From NCBI RefSeq assembly GCF_022829405.1, contig NZ_JAKSXW010000069.1, positions 1 to 61,103 of the forward strand: DNA of 61,103 nt, read 5' to 3'. Positions 26,319 through 34,399 of the stretch are shown here, piece by piece. How positions within the stretch are numbered: position 1 is the first letter of the stretch; the number at the start of each line of letters is the position of its first letter. The stretch is from Methylobacterium sp. J-076. GTDB taxonomy: Bacteria > Pseudomonadota > Alphaproteobacteria > Rhizobiales > Beijerinckiaceae. The position numbers were made by a program, and so were the translations under genes. The notes under the pieces were generated by a model. It saw only the letters and a program-made list of their open reading frames with translations. It was not told the DNA's origin and did not search any database.

Positions 26319-27070
26319 GGCTTTCGCCCCTGAAGCGCATTGACGATAGCCGCCGTGCTCACGCCCTCGTCGCCCTCCCGGTCGGCGGAACGGCTGCAAA
26401 AACCCTTGGTGGGGGCGGCGCAGCCCGATTCGGCTTCCATGCGCAGGGCCACGCGCAACGACTGAGTGACGAGGCCGGTCTCCGGATCCTCGAGCGACAG
26501 GCGTACGGCGACCGGCATGGCGTCGGGCAGATCCCAGGCTTCGAAGGCGATCTCGGGGGTCTTGGCCGTCGCGGCGGCGATATAGGCGAAGCGCACGCGC
26601 CAGGGGCCACGGTGCAGCGGCCGGGTGGGCTCCGGAACGAGGTCGGCGATGTCGTGCGCGGAGGGGGGAAGCGCGGCTTCGGCGCGGAGAAGTTCGCCGC
26701 CGTCCGGGGTGACGACGCTCTTGATTTGCACGAGGCGAGATGGCGCTCCGGGAGAGCCGATCGGCGGGTCGATGGCGAACAGCAGGCTGTCGGCGCTGCC
26801 GAAGAAGACGAAGGGCCGGGCCTCCGGTGGCGCCGCCCAGCGCAAGCGCTGCGCGAATTCGATTTCCCTAGCGAGCGCGGCGAGCCCCCGTCGGTCGGCC
26901 TCCGACGCCTCCACGCGGCCGAAGGCAAGCCGGGCATGGCGGGACACGACGTTCGTCAGCGAATAGAGACCGACCAAGACCGCGCCGCTGATGGCGAGCG
27001 CCACCAGCGTCTCGGCGAGGACGAACCCAGCCTGCCAGCTCTGCCCGGGTGGAATTCGGTCAGGGCGCAT
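26315..27070 (-). CDS. gspJ: Type II secretion minor pseudopilin GspJ
   Basis: A 251-residue prepilin-type protein. The processing site is QAG/FVLAETLVALAISGAVL with Glu at +5, after a short leader starting at ATG 27070. The body includes LAALAREIEFAQRLRWAAPP and FVFFGSADSLLFAIDPP, typical of GspJ. It overlaps the gspH 3' end by 11 bases and gspK by four, so H, J and K are translated together. Confidence 0.83.
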   Translation of the reverse strand: MRPDRIPPGQSWQAGFVLAETLVALAISGAVLVGLYSLTNVVSRHARLAFGRVEASEADRRGLAALAREIEFAQRLRWAAPPEARPFVFFGSADSLLFAIDPPIGSPGAPSRLVQIKSVVTPDGGELLRAEAALPPSAHDIADLVPEPTRPLHRGPWRVRFAYIAAATAKTPEIAFEAWDLPDAMPVAVRLSLEDPETGLVTQSLRVALRMEAESGCAAPTKGFCSRSADREGDEGVSTAAIVNALQGRKP

Positions 27071-27557
27071 GACCTGCCTCGCCGCCGCGCACCACAATGG
27101 CGGCGCTGACTGGGTCGATCCGCAGGACCACGTGCTGCTCCCGCGCGTTCAGCACCGCGATTTCCCCTCCCAACGCATGGCCGTCGGGATCGAACCGCAC
27201 GCCCGAGGTCAGCGTATCGGAGACGAGCATCCGGTAGCGCGGGGGGAGCACGACGAAGGTGGCGCTCGAGCCCGAGCGGATGGCGCCCGCCTCGCGGTCG
27301 AGGCCGCTCACGACTGGCTGGCCGCCGCGCAGCGCCGCGTTTCGGTCTGTTCTCAATAGAACCGCGATGCGCGAGGCCGTGGACCACAATTCGCTCGCCC
27401 CACCGGTTGCGGAGGCGCGAGGCAAGGCGAGGCCCGCGAGCAGGCTGACGATCATTAGGGCGAGCATCAGTTCGAGGAGGACATAGCCCTGCTCGAAGGC
27501 GCGCATTCCCGTCGCAGCCTTCATCCTTACCGCGTGGTCGGAGCAAATCCCGGACAT
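27060..27557 (-). CDS. gspH: Type II secretion pseudopilin GspH-like
   Basis: A 165-residue pseudopilin with site FEQG/YVLLELMLALMIVSLLAG (Glu at +5) and a beta-rich C-terminus (VLPPRYRMLVSDTL, RFDPDGHALGGEI). ATG 27557 is five bases after the gspD stop; internal ATGs at 27524 and 27503 would give shorter leaders and cannot be excluded. Order D-H-J-K with G and I placed elsewhere differs from the classical G-H-I-J-K run. Confidence 0.8.
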   Translation of the reverse strand: MSGICSDHAVRMKAATGMRAFEQGYVLLELMLALMIVSLLAGLALPRASATGGASELWSTASRIAVLLRTDRNAALRGGQPVVSGLDREAGAIRSGSSATFVVLPPRYRMLVSDTLTSGVRFDPDGHALGGEIAVLNAREQHVVLRIDPVSAAIVVRGGEAGHAP

Positions 27558-27561
27558 GGCG

Positions 27562-29913
27562 TCAGTCTTTGTAGACGGGGGCTTGGGGACGTGCCCCGCG
27601 GCGCACACCGGCATCGACGAGCTTGTCGCGGTAATTCTCCGTGACGGCCCGGGCATCGCCCCCGTTGCGGACCACGACGGGGCGGATGAAGACCACGAGT
27701 TCCGTGCGCTCCGCGCTGTTATCCGTCGAGCTGAACAGCGTGCCGACATTCGGGATACGATTTAGGAAGGGAATGCCGTCGCGCTCGCGCTGCCGCTTTT
27801 CGCTGATCAGGCCGGCCAGCAGCACCGTCTGCCCGTTGGCGACGGAGATCATGCTGGCGACGCGGCGCTTCGAGATCGTCGGCGTCAGGGTATCGGCCGC
27901 CGCGACGACGGCGGAAATCTCCTGCTCGACCTGAAGCGTGACCGTGTTGTCCTGCCCGATGCGGGGGATCACGTTGAGGATGATGCCCGTATCGCGGAAC
28001 TCCACCTGGTTGATGAGCGGCGCGTTCGAGACCTCGACACTCTGCGCTTGGCGGGTGGTGATCGGCACGGAGTCGCCCACCTGCAACGTCGCCGGCTGGT
28101 TCTCGACGACCACGAGCGAGGGGGACGACAGGATCTTCACGTCGGTGAAGCCATCGAGCGCGGACAGCACGATGTCCGGACCAGCATAGCTGCCACCGAG
28201 GAAGTTGAATCCGCCAGTCGCGGGCTTGATGATGTTCGGAGCCGCCGACGCAGCCGCGCTGACGAGACCGAACGACCCCTTGTTTTTTCCGAGGCCGATC
28301 CGGCTGCTGTCGAGGTAATATTGCACGCCGTACTTGAGCTGATCGGTCAGCTTGACCTCTGCGATGGTGACGTTGATCGCGACTTGTGGCGGCATGCCGT
28401 CGAGCTGGCGCAGGGCGGCATGGATTTTCTTGTAGTTCTCGCCGTCCGTGTAGACGACCACGGCGTTGTTCGACGGATCAACGCTGATCCCCACGCGGCG
28501 CGCCTGGCTCCGCTGGGTTAGGTCGACGAGCCCACCTGATTGGCCAGGTCCGGCCGCATAGGTCTGGCCACCGCCCGCCGTGCCGCTGGTGAACGTGTTC
28601 CCCTCGTTGAAATTGGCGGCGAAGCGCGCTTTCAGCAGGTCTGTGCCGCGCGGGTCCGCGCCCGACGTCCCCCCGTTCGGGGGGCTCGAACCCGCCCCGC
28701 CAAGCCCGGAATTGAAGCCACCGCTGGCGCCGCCCTGGCCGGACCCTCCCGCGCCTGAGCCGGCCAACCCCGAGCCCATGAGGCCGGGCGAGGACGGCCG
28801 TGACGCATCGAGGCCGGTGCCGCCCATGCCACTCATACCCCCCTGGCCGGAGCCGAACAGGTTATTCACGACCCGGGCGAGGTCGCGGGCATCGCGGTAG
28901 CGCGCCTTGTAAATGAAGACGTTGTCCTCGGCCGTCTCGTTCGCGCTGTCGAGCTTGCGGATGTATGTCTCGGCCCGGCGGATGAGGTTCGGGTTCTTCG
29001 ACGTGACCATGATCGTGCGCAGGCGGGCGATCGGCTTGAACTGGATCAGCCCGGCCCCCGTGCCGTTCTCCCCCGTGTCGAAGAGCTGGGTCAGCTCCGC
29101 CACGATGGCATCCGGTCGGGCACGGCGCAGCTCGAACAGGCTCACCGATTGGCCGCGCATCCAATCAGCGTCGAATGAGAGGATCGCGTTCACGGCCTCC
29201 TGTCGCCGCTGGGCGGGGCCTTTCACGATCATCGTATTGCGGGCCACGTCGAAGCGTAGGCCGTCCGCATCCGCGACGAAACCCGAGATAAGGCGCGACA
29301 TCACCGCCGCCGAAACGTAGCGCAGTGGAACGATGGTGACGCCGTAGCCCGGCTCACCCGCCCGGCCGAAGGAGACCTTGCCGGGGCTGAGGGCATTGGG
29401 GGCCACCCGGTAACCGGATCCGGCTCGTGTCAGGGCAAGACCCTGTCCAGCCAGGGTCGTCTCAAGTGCGGTAAGCAATTCCTCGCGGCCCAAAGGCCTG
29501 GGCGAAGAGATTGTGACCTGTCCGTTCACGTCTCCGGCCAAGGTATAGTTGAGGCCCAGCGTGGTGCTCAGGATGGCGTGGACGACATCCTTGATGTCGG
29601 CCCGCTCGAAGTTGAGCCGATAGCCGCCGACCGGTGCGGGAAGGCCGACTTCCTTCGGTTCGGCATCGTCCGGCGATACCGCCGCGGTGGTCTGCACTTC
29701 CTCCGGACCGAAATGGAAAGTATATCCGGGCTGCCGATCTCGTGGCGCAACTCCCTTTGCAGAAGAAGGGGCAACAGTCTTCGCGCGAGGCGCACGAGTA
29801 GAGACCTCTCTACTAACCTCATTGGCCAAATTAGGGCGAGAAAGATCTTCCGCAAATGCGCTCATCGCAAATATGCTCGCGAATAGACAGACGACCACAG
29901 CGTATACTGGCAT
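27562..29913 (-). CDS. gspD: Type II secretion secretin GspD
   Basis: A 783-residue outer-membrane channel. Signal peptide (MPVYAVVVCLFASIFAMSAF), N0 domain near 95-165 (YRLNFERADIKDVVHAILST), N1-N3 repeats, and a C-terminal secretin domain from about 560 (VKILSSPSLVVVENQPATLQ, VGDSVPITTR, then the ISKRRVASMISVANGQTVLL segment). A Gly/Ser-rich insert at about 351-418 interrupts N3 and is unusually long. No pilotin-binding S domain is obvious. First gene of D-H-J-K, behind an AT-rich leader. Confidence 0.95.
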   Translation of the reverse strand: MPVYAVVVCLFASIFAMSAFAEDLSRPNLANEVSREVSTRAPRAKTVAPSSAKGVAPRDRQPGYTFHFGPEEVQTTAAVSPDDAEPKEVGLPAPVGGYRLNFERADIKDVVHAILSTTLGLNYTLAGDVNGQVTISSPRPLGREELLTALETTLAGQGLALTRAGSGYRVAPNALSPGKVSFGRAGEPGYGVTIVPLRYVSAAVMSRLISGFVADADGLRFDVARNTMIVKGPAQRRQEAVNAILSFDADWMRGQSVSLFELRRARPDAIVAELTQLFDTGENGTGAGLIQFKPIARLRTIMVTSKNPNLIRRAETYIRKLDSANETAEDNVFIYKARYRDARDLARVVNNLFGSGQGGMSGMGGTGLDASRPSSPGLMGSGLAGSGAGGSGQGGASGGFNSGLGGAGSSPPNGGTSGADPRGTDLLKARFAANFNEGNTFTSGTAGGGQTYAAGPGQSGGLVDLTQRSQARRVGISVDPSNNAVVVYTDGENYKKIHAALRQLDGMPPQVAINVTIAEVKLTDQLKYGVQYYLDSSRIGLGKNKGSFGLVSAAASAAPNIIKPATGGFNFLGGSYAGPDIVLSALDGFTDVKILSSPSLVVVENQPATLQVGDSVPITTRQAQSVEVSNAPLINQVEFRDTGIILNVIPRIGQDNTVTLQVEQEISAVVAAADTLTPTISKRRVASMISVANGQTVLLAGLISEKRQRERDGIPFLNRIPNVGTLFSSTDNSAERTELVVFIRPVVVRNGGDARAVTENYRDKLVDAGVRRGARPQAPVYKD

Positions 29914-30047
29914 AAGAGGCCTGAACGCTTTAGAAAAAAGTTAAAAACTTGTAACCGATGAACGCCGCTCTGAAAGCGATAAAACTGGCGCGTGTATCTG
30001 TTTTCGATCGATGTGGATTTTTTGCCACATACTGAGCAGGATATAAC

Positions 30048-30077
30048 ATAATACGAAACAATCTGGATAAAATTCAA
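30048..30077 (-). promoter_or_regulatory. Candidate promoter of gspD
   Basis: On the minus strand TTGAAT (30072-30077) and TATTAT (30048-30053) are 18 bases apart, in a leader far more AT-rich than the rest of the window. Downstream, ATGTGG / CCACAT (30011-30030) can form a 6-bp stem within the leader, a possible operator or attenuator. The 5' leader to the gspD ATG would be about 130 bases. Confidence 0.45.
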
Positions 30078-31063
30078 ATACATAGCGCATATACTATGTC
30101 ATTAAAAATATAAATTTAGTCCTATTTGCGTATACTGAAATATTTGTAAGACACGTACTGTTGCCATCAACCATGCTCCAGTCTTTGACAAGCGGCTGCG
30201 GTGGATCATTTCAAGGATGAAATACAGGTGGTCGTTCCGGCATTGGGCAAGCTGACAATGGCTGAGGTAACCAGGATCGCCGCCAACATAACGCATGGGG
30301 CGTAAGCCGTCGTTGGATGCGGTGACGACTGCCGACCCTTGGTCGAGACGCTGGGTCATGCGGAATCACCACTCTCAGCAGTATGGTGAGGGCGCGAGGA
30401 TCAGGACCGGGAGGACGATGCCCAGGTCTCCCGCTTGGATCGACAGTCCACGTCGAGCGGGAAGCGAGGCCCACTCGGGCTTGACCAGTAAGACGAGACG
30501 CGCTCCGCCGTCGACGCGAAGGGTCGCGTCGCTCATGAAGCCGGCGATCATGTGGAAAACGACCGCAGCCCGGCCTCCTCGGCGGTGCCCCGATGCCGCT
30601 GCAGCAGTTTCTCGGTCAACGCGGCGACGTCGGCATCGCGGTTGCGGGACGTACGCCTTTGGGCAACTATTCAGGTCAGCTTCTGGCTCGGACGCGTCGC
30701 GACCGAATTCGGCGGAGCTAGAAAGTAAGATCGTCGACATCGGCCAGCCGTCGATCAAGTCTGACAAAATGGACAGGGCATGGGCGCGGGCGGGACCACT
30801 CAGCGGATCCACGCCGTGAAGGTAGCGTTCTCCCGCCGCCATCCGGCTGGCACTCGATCAATCCGCCCGACAGAGGACTCGGGCCTCCATCGAGCATGAA
30901 ACCGTGCGCTATGCCGCTTCGCCTCCGCGAGCCGCCTACGAACTTATCGTGTCGGTTCCAGGGGCTTCCCCTTGCCCTTGCTACGAATCCGCGACGTAGC
31001 GGACAAAAGCGTCACTGAGGGCGTTGACTTGGCCCCCCATAGCCATTCAAAACGCATCCCGTT
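30078..31063. other. Unassigned, probably decayed DNA between gspD and tRNA remnant
   Basis: No intact gene. On the plus strand 30192-30308 holds a 38-residue protein-like tail (AVDHFKDEIQVVVPALGKLT, then AEVTRIAANITHG) after a stop. On the minus strand 30375-30842 there is a 155-residue frame with protein-like ends (HALSILSDLIDGW; LLVKPEWASLPARRGLSIQA), but its middle reads better in another frame (VAALTEKLLQRHRGTAEEAG), so it looks frameshifted. I recognise neither. Confidence 0.35.
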
Positions 31064-31115
31064 GCGGGCGTAGGTTAGTGGTAGAACGTCAGCTTCCCAA
31101 GCAAAATACGCGAAC
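31064..31115 (+). pseudogene. Truncated tRNA-Gly(CCC)
   Basis: The first two thirds of a tRNA-Gly are readable: acceptor 5' strand GCGGGCG, TA, D arm with AGTGGTAGAAC, anticodon stem TCAGC and loop TTCCCAA (anticodon CCC). The 3' side of the anticodon stem is already degenerate (GCAAA where GCTGA is expected), and the T arm and acceptor 3' strand are missing. It therefore cannot be functional. A tyrosine-integrase pseudogene begins 135 bases downstream, so this is probably an old integration site. Confidence 0.7.
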
Positions 31116-31250
31116 TTTTTCTGGTTTTTTCAGGCTAGACGTAGTACCGTAAGCCGTTATTTCGTATTCGCTTATTCTTGATCGCGCCGTACGTTGCTTT
31201 CTAGAGCTGGCCGTGTCCCGCTCCATAGCTGCTGCAACGGAGCGACGCGC

Positions 31251-31592
31251 GTGCCGCGATTCAAGTTCACTACGATTGCTCTGTCTCGGAACCTCGTTCC
31301 TCCTCACGCGGGAGGTCAGACGGTCGTTTGAGACGCTGAAACGCGGGGCCTCGGTGCATATGTCGGAAAGTCCGGTGCCGCATCGTTCTTCGTCCACTAC
31401 CGAGTCGGTGGTCGCCAGCGTAAAACCACTCTCGGGCGAATCAGCAAGATGGCGATCGCCGACGCTCGAACGCGGGCGACTGAGATCATGCTCGCGGCCA
31501 GCCAGGGACGCGAGTTGCAGAGGAGCGGGCGGCTGCTGATCGGGCCCGCCTGCCTCTGGCTGACGCCTTTGCAGAGTACATGAGGGCACTTT
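31251..31592 (+). pseudogene. Tyrosine integrase (DUF4102/Arm domain) N-terminal pseudogene
   Basis: GTG 31251 opens VPRFKFTTIALSRNLVPPHA and, after a TGA near 31335 where Trp is expected, continues DAETRGLGAYVGKSGAASFF, VHYRVGGRQRKTTLGRISKM and AIADARTRATEI. A frameshift near 31516 is followed by AEERAAADRARLPLADAFAE with YMRA. This is the Arm-binding domain and start of the core-binding domain of an island-type integrase. The catalytic half is missing, cut by the IS5 end at about 31590. Confidence 0.78.
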
Positions 31593-31599
31593 AGAGCGC

Positions 31600-32273
31600 C
31601 TAACAAAACCATCGTTCGATGAAGCGCCAGGTGATGAGGGCTGCGACCAGCGTCGAGAAGGCAAGGTGGATATCGCTGCGGCGCTCGTAGCGGATGGCGA
31701 GGCGTCGGAACTGGGCGCACCACGCCAGGGTCCGCTCGACGACCCACCTGTGACGGCCCAGCCGCTGGCTGCTCTCGATCCCGCGCCTGGCGATGCGGGG
31801 CTGGATGCGACGGTGGGTCAGCGCCTGACGGCAGCGGCGGTGATCGTAGGCCTTGTCGGCGTGCAGCTTTGTGGGACGCTTGCGCGGCGGCCCCCAGCAT
31901 GAACGGATCGGCGGGACCTTATCCACGACCGCTTCCAGCATCCGGCTGTCATGCACGTTGGCGCCCGTTAGCTTCAGCGCGAGGGGGATGCCCTTCGCGT
32001 CGGTGAGGACATGGCGCTTCGTGCCCGGCTTGCCCCGGTCGGTCGGGCTTGGCCCTGTCGCCAAACCCCCTTTTTTGCGGCGATCGAGGCGCTGTCGAGT
32101 GAGGCTCGACTGAAGTCGATGCCGTTCTGGCGGCCGAGCCTGTCGAGCAGTGCGTGTTGCAGGCGGTCCCACACTCCGGCCTTCTGCCAGTCGCGCAGGC
32201 GCCGCCAGCAGGTCATCCCCGAACCGCAGCCCATCTCCCGGGGCAGCAGCTCCCACGGCGTAGCGTGACACAC
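31600..32273 (-). pseudogene. IS5-family (IS427-like) transposase, 5'-truncated, with -1 frameshift site
   Basis: First frame: TPWELLPREMGCGSGMTCWR, VWDRLQHALLDRLGRQNG, then SASIAAKKG. The sequence gcA-AAA-AAG follows near 32070, and the -1 frame continues GGLATGPSPTDRGKPGTKRH, VLTDAKGIPLALKLTGANVH and HRWVVERTLAWCAQFRRLAI to the stop at 31600. The A6G heptamer with the -1 switch is what IS427-group elements use to make the full transposase. The N-terminus is missing at the junction with the IS1182 part. Confidence 0.7.
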
Positions 32274-32788
32274 TCTCCTCGATCTGCTGGCGACGCCGGT
32301 CGAGCTTGCCTTGCGTAAAGTTGCGGTCGCGATTGTTGACCGCTTTGAACTTCGAGCCGTCGATCGCGACGCACGTCCCCGTCAGTAGGCCCATCGTGCG
32401 GCACAGGGCGGACAAAGCGGGCACAGACTCGCCCGATGGCGGGGCCGTTCTGCCGACGGAACTCGGCAATGGTCTTATGATCGGGTGACAACTGGCCGGT
32501 CAGCCACATGACCTCGACGTTGCGGCCCGCCTCGCGCTCCAGCCGTCGGCTCGACGGGACCCGGTTGAGATAGCCGTAGACGTACAGCTTCAGCAGGGCG
32601 GCCGGATGGTAGCCCGGTCGACCCGTCCGTGCCGCATCGACGCCTGCAAAGCCGAGCGCGCCGAGGTCCAGGGCCTCCACGAAGGCATCGACGACCTGGA
32701 CAGGGTTGTCTTCAGCGATCCAGTCCTCAAGACAAGGCGGAAACAGCGTCGTCTGATCGCGCTCGGCATCGACAACGAACCGTCCCAT
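32262..32788 (-). pseudogene. IS1182-family transposase N-terminal part, frameshifted
   Basis: From ATG 32788 the frame reads MGRFVVDAERDQTTLFPPCL, TGRPGYHPAALLKLYVYGYL and REAGRNVEVMWLTGQLSPDH, close to the intact element at 13336. A frameshift near 32410 moves the reading into a second frame (LCRTMGLLTGTCVAIDGSKF, KAVNNRDRNFTQGKLDRR) up to QQIEESVSRY, where the IS5 sequence begins. The catalytic second Asp and Glu are lost. Confidence 0.75.
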
Positions 32789-32850
32789 GCCGTCCTCCGG
32801 TCGTGCACAGGAAAGCTACCACCATCGGGTTTTTGACATAGCCAGGATCC

Positions 32851-32976
32851 ATTCCGGCCAACCCCTGGGAACGGCCCTACGAGTATCGGGTGCCTGGCAA
32901 GGCATCCCCCTACCTGATTACCTTTCTCGGGCCTGACGGGCAGCGCGGTGACAACAACGGGATCAGCCAGGAGTAA
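32851..32976 (+). pseudogene. 3' remnant of a second gspG
   Basis: Plus-strand frame IPANPWERPYEYRVPGKASP, then YLITFLGPDGQRGD and GISQE, ending at TAA 32974-32976. It aligns nearly residue for residue with the C-terminus of the intact GspG at 16808-17272 (VPADPWGRPYEYRVPGKAAP) and is cut on its 5' side exactly at the IS element. It is in inverted orientation relative to the intact copy. Confidence 0.8.
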
Positions 32977-32981
32977 GCGGG

Positions 32982-33425
32982 AGCCGGGCGGGCCGCGACG
33001 GCTTCACCCTGATCGAGGCCCTTGTGGCCTTCGCCATCGTCGCGGGCGCCACCGTGGTCGTGCAGCGCAACCTTGTGCAATCCCGCGCTGCCGCAGCGCG
33101 GGCCATGGACCGCGGGGCACCGGAATGGCTGGCGCGCACTCTCCTTGCGGAGCCGCTGTCCGACCTCGACATGAGCATGGGCGGACGATCCGGCATCGAA
33201 TGCGGGCACTGGTTCGAGGTCCGGCTTACGCCCCTCGCGGACGACCAGCTCGGCCAGAAGTCGGATCGCGGGGCGAACCCCCTGCCAGACCGGGCCGGGC
33301 GGCGGGTCCGATGGCAACCCATGCGCGTGTCGATCGCCGTCGAGACCGGCCCCGCAACCTGGCTGACCTTTCAGACCGTCAAGCTTGGACGCGTCGTGGT
33401 GGGTGTCCCGGCGGGGGGCGGATGA
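32982..33425 (+). pseudogene. Second gspI, start codon lost
   Basis: A 147-codon frame SRAGRDGFTLIEALVAFAIV through LLAEPLSDLDMSMGG, VRWQPMRVSIAVE and TVKLGRVVVG, homologous along its whole length to the GspI at 16359-16805. Where that copy has GTGAGTATGCGG, this one has GTAAGCGGGAGC: no ATG, GTG or TTG precedes the prepilin site before an in-frame TGA at 32949. A start at the internal ATG 33024 would delete the processing site. So this copy is inactive as a pseudopilin. Confidence 0.75.
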
Positions 33426-33447
33426 GCCCCCGCGCATTGCCCGGTCG

Positions 33448-34353
33448 TCAGCGGATGGTGCCGTTAACCCCGTTCGGGAAGAAGCCCGTGGGCGTGCCGT
33501 TGCCGTTGAGGTAGGCGATCCGCAGGACCTGCTGCGGCGTGCGCGCGTAGACTAGGCCGTCAACATCGGTGGGCGTGATGTTGATCGTCGCGTTGTCGCC
33601 GATGCCTTGATCGTCGACCTGTGGGCCGTCGACCGCATCCCGCGTCGCTGAGATCTGGCCGGCCTGTTGGACGAAGTTCCTCGCATACAGGAACGACCGG
33701 ATGGCGCCCGCTTGGTAGGATTCCGTGGCGAGGAAGCCCGAGGCGTTGGCGAGGAACGTCTTGTTGCTGATCAGCGGAGCCGCTCCCGCCAGGGCCGTGA
33801 CGCACACGTCCTCGAAGATGAAGGCCGCCTGCAGAAAGTTGTTCTCGTTGGCGTAGGGGTCGAACACGTCGTTCGGACCGGCGAGGCCAGCGGCCCGCGC
33901 CGCCAGGGTGAAGGCGAAGGCCAGATCGATCGCCGGCCGGGCGATCGGGGCGCCGCCGAGGACGTTCACAATCGTCGCCCGCAGGCTCTGGACGTGGGCC
34001 CGCTCGTCCCGTGCCAGTTCATTGGCGAATTTGGCGAGGTAGCTCGTGGCGAAGGCGATTTGCCGCCCACCGGCCACGGGGCCGAGGGTCCCGGTGCCGT
34101 TCACCTCGGCATCGGTCAGGCCCTGCCCGACGGAGGCTCGCAGGTAGAACTCAGCGCCGAGATACTCAAAATTGAGCGCAAAATTAGCGATGTCGAGATC
34201 CGACAGGGCCTGCGCCTTCGCTGGCGTGGCGCCGGTTCCGAGGAGCGCGGCCCCGACGGCCCCCAGGCCCAGGGCCTGGATGAAGGCCCGCCGGCCCTCC
34301 TCGACGTCCATCGTCCCGGCCGGCATGCCGGCGTGATGCGTTTGATCGTTCAT
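33448..34353 (-). CDS. Tat-exported ferritin-like domain protein, copy 1
   Basis: A 301-residue protein. It has a twin-arginine leader (EEGRRAFIQALGLGAVGAAL, cleavage near AKAQA), then a ferritin-like helical domain (Ferritin_2 / desiccation-associated type) with possible iron ligands in NFEYLGAEFY, ARDERAHVQSL, AFIFEDVCV and TESYQAGAI; the last lacks the His present in the other copies. C-terminal tail PTGFFPNGVNGTIR. ATG 34353 is used; 34359 is also possible. It lies tail to tail with the gspI remnant. Confidence 0.82.
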   Translation of the reverse strand: MNDQTHHAGMPAGTMDVEEGRRAFIQALGLGAVGAALLGTGATPAKAQALSDLDIANFALNFEYLGAEFYLRASVGQGLTDAEVNGTGTLGPVAGGRQIAFATSYLAKFANELARDERAHVQSLRATIVNVLGGAPIARPAIDLAFAFTLAARAAGLAGPNDVFDPYANENNFLQAAFIFEDVCVTALAGAAPLISNKTFLANASGFLATESYQAGAIRSFLYARNFVQQAGQISATRDAVDGPQVDDQGIGDNATINITPTDVDGLVYARTPQQVLRIAYLNGNGTPTGFFPNGVNGTIR

Positions 34354-34399
34354 GAGCATGACTGACCCAATCCTGGCGAGTGCGGGAGGCTTTTGCGTC

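Larger units (their letters stand above)
31590..32840 (-). mobile_element. Chimeric IS remnant: IS1182-type 5' part joined to IS5-type 3' part
   Basis: Read on the minus strand, the region starts as an IS1182-family transposase (32788 to about 32262) and switches at the Ser-Arg-Tyr codons around 32262-32270 into an IS5-family (IS427-like) transposase that runs to 31600. The IS1182 part lacks its catalytic core. The IS5 part lacks its first ~50 residues and its left end. The outer border near 32838 (TGTCAAAAACCCG read inwards) may be the IS1182 end and that near 31592 the IS5 end. Confidence 0.7.

Noticed and set aside
30102..30359. Minus-strand 85-residue frame next to the gspD leader
   Set aside because: Extends into AT-rich leader sequence, has no family resemblance, and the opposite strand reads more like protein.
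31064..31140. Functional tRNA-Gly gene
   Set aside because: The 3' anticodon stem, T arm and acceptor 3' strand cannot be folded; it is truncated.
31089..31664. Minus-strand 191-residue frame
   Set aside because: Overlaps the integrase pseudogene and the IS5 end; composition is typical of an antisense frame.
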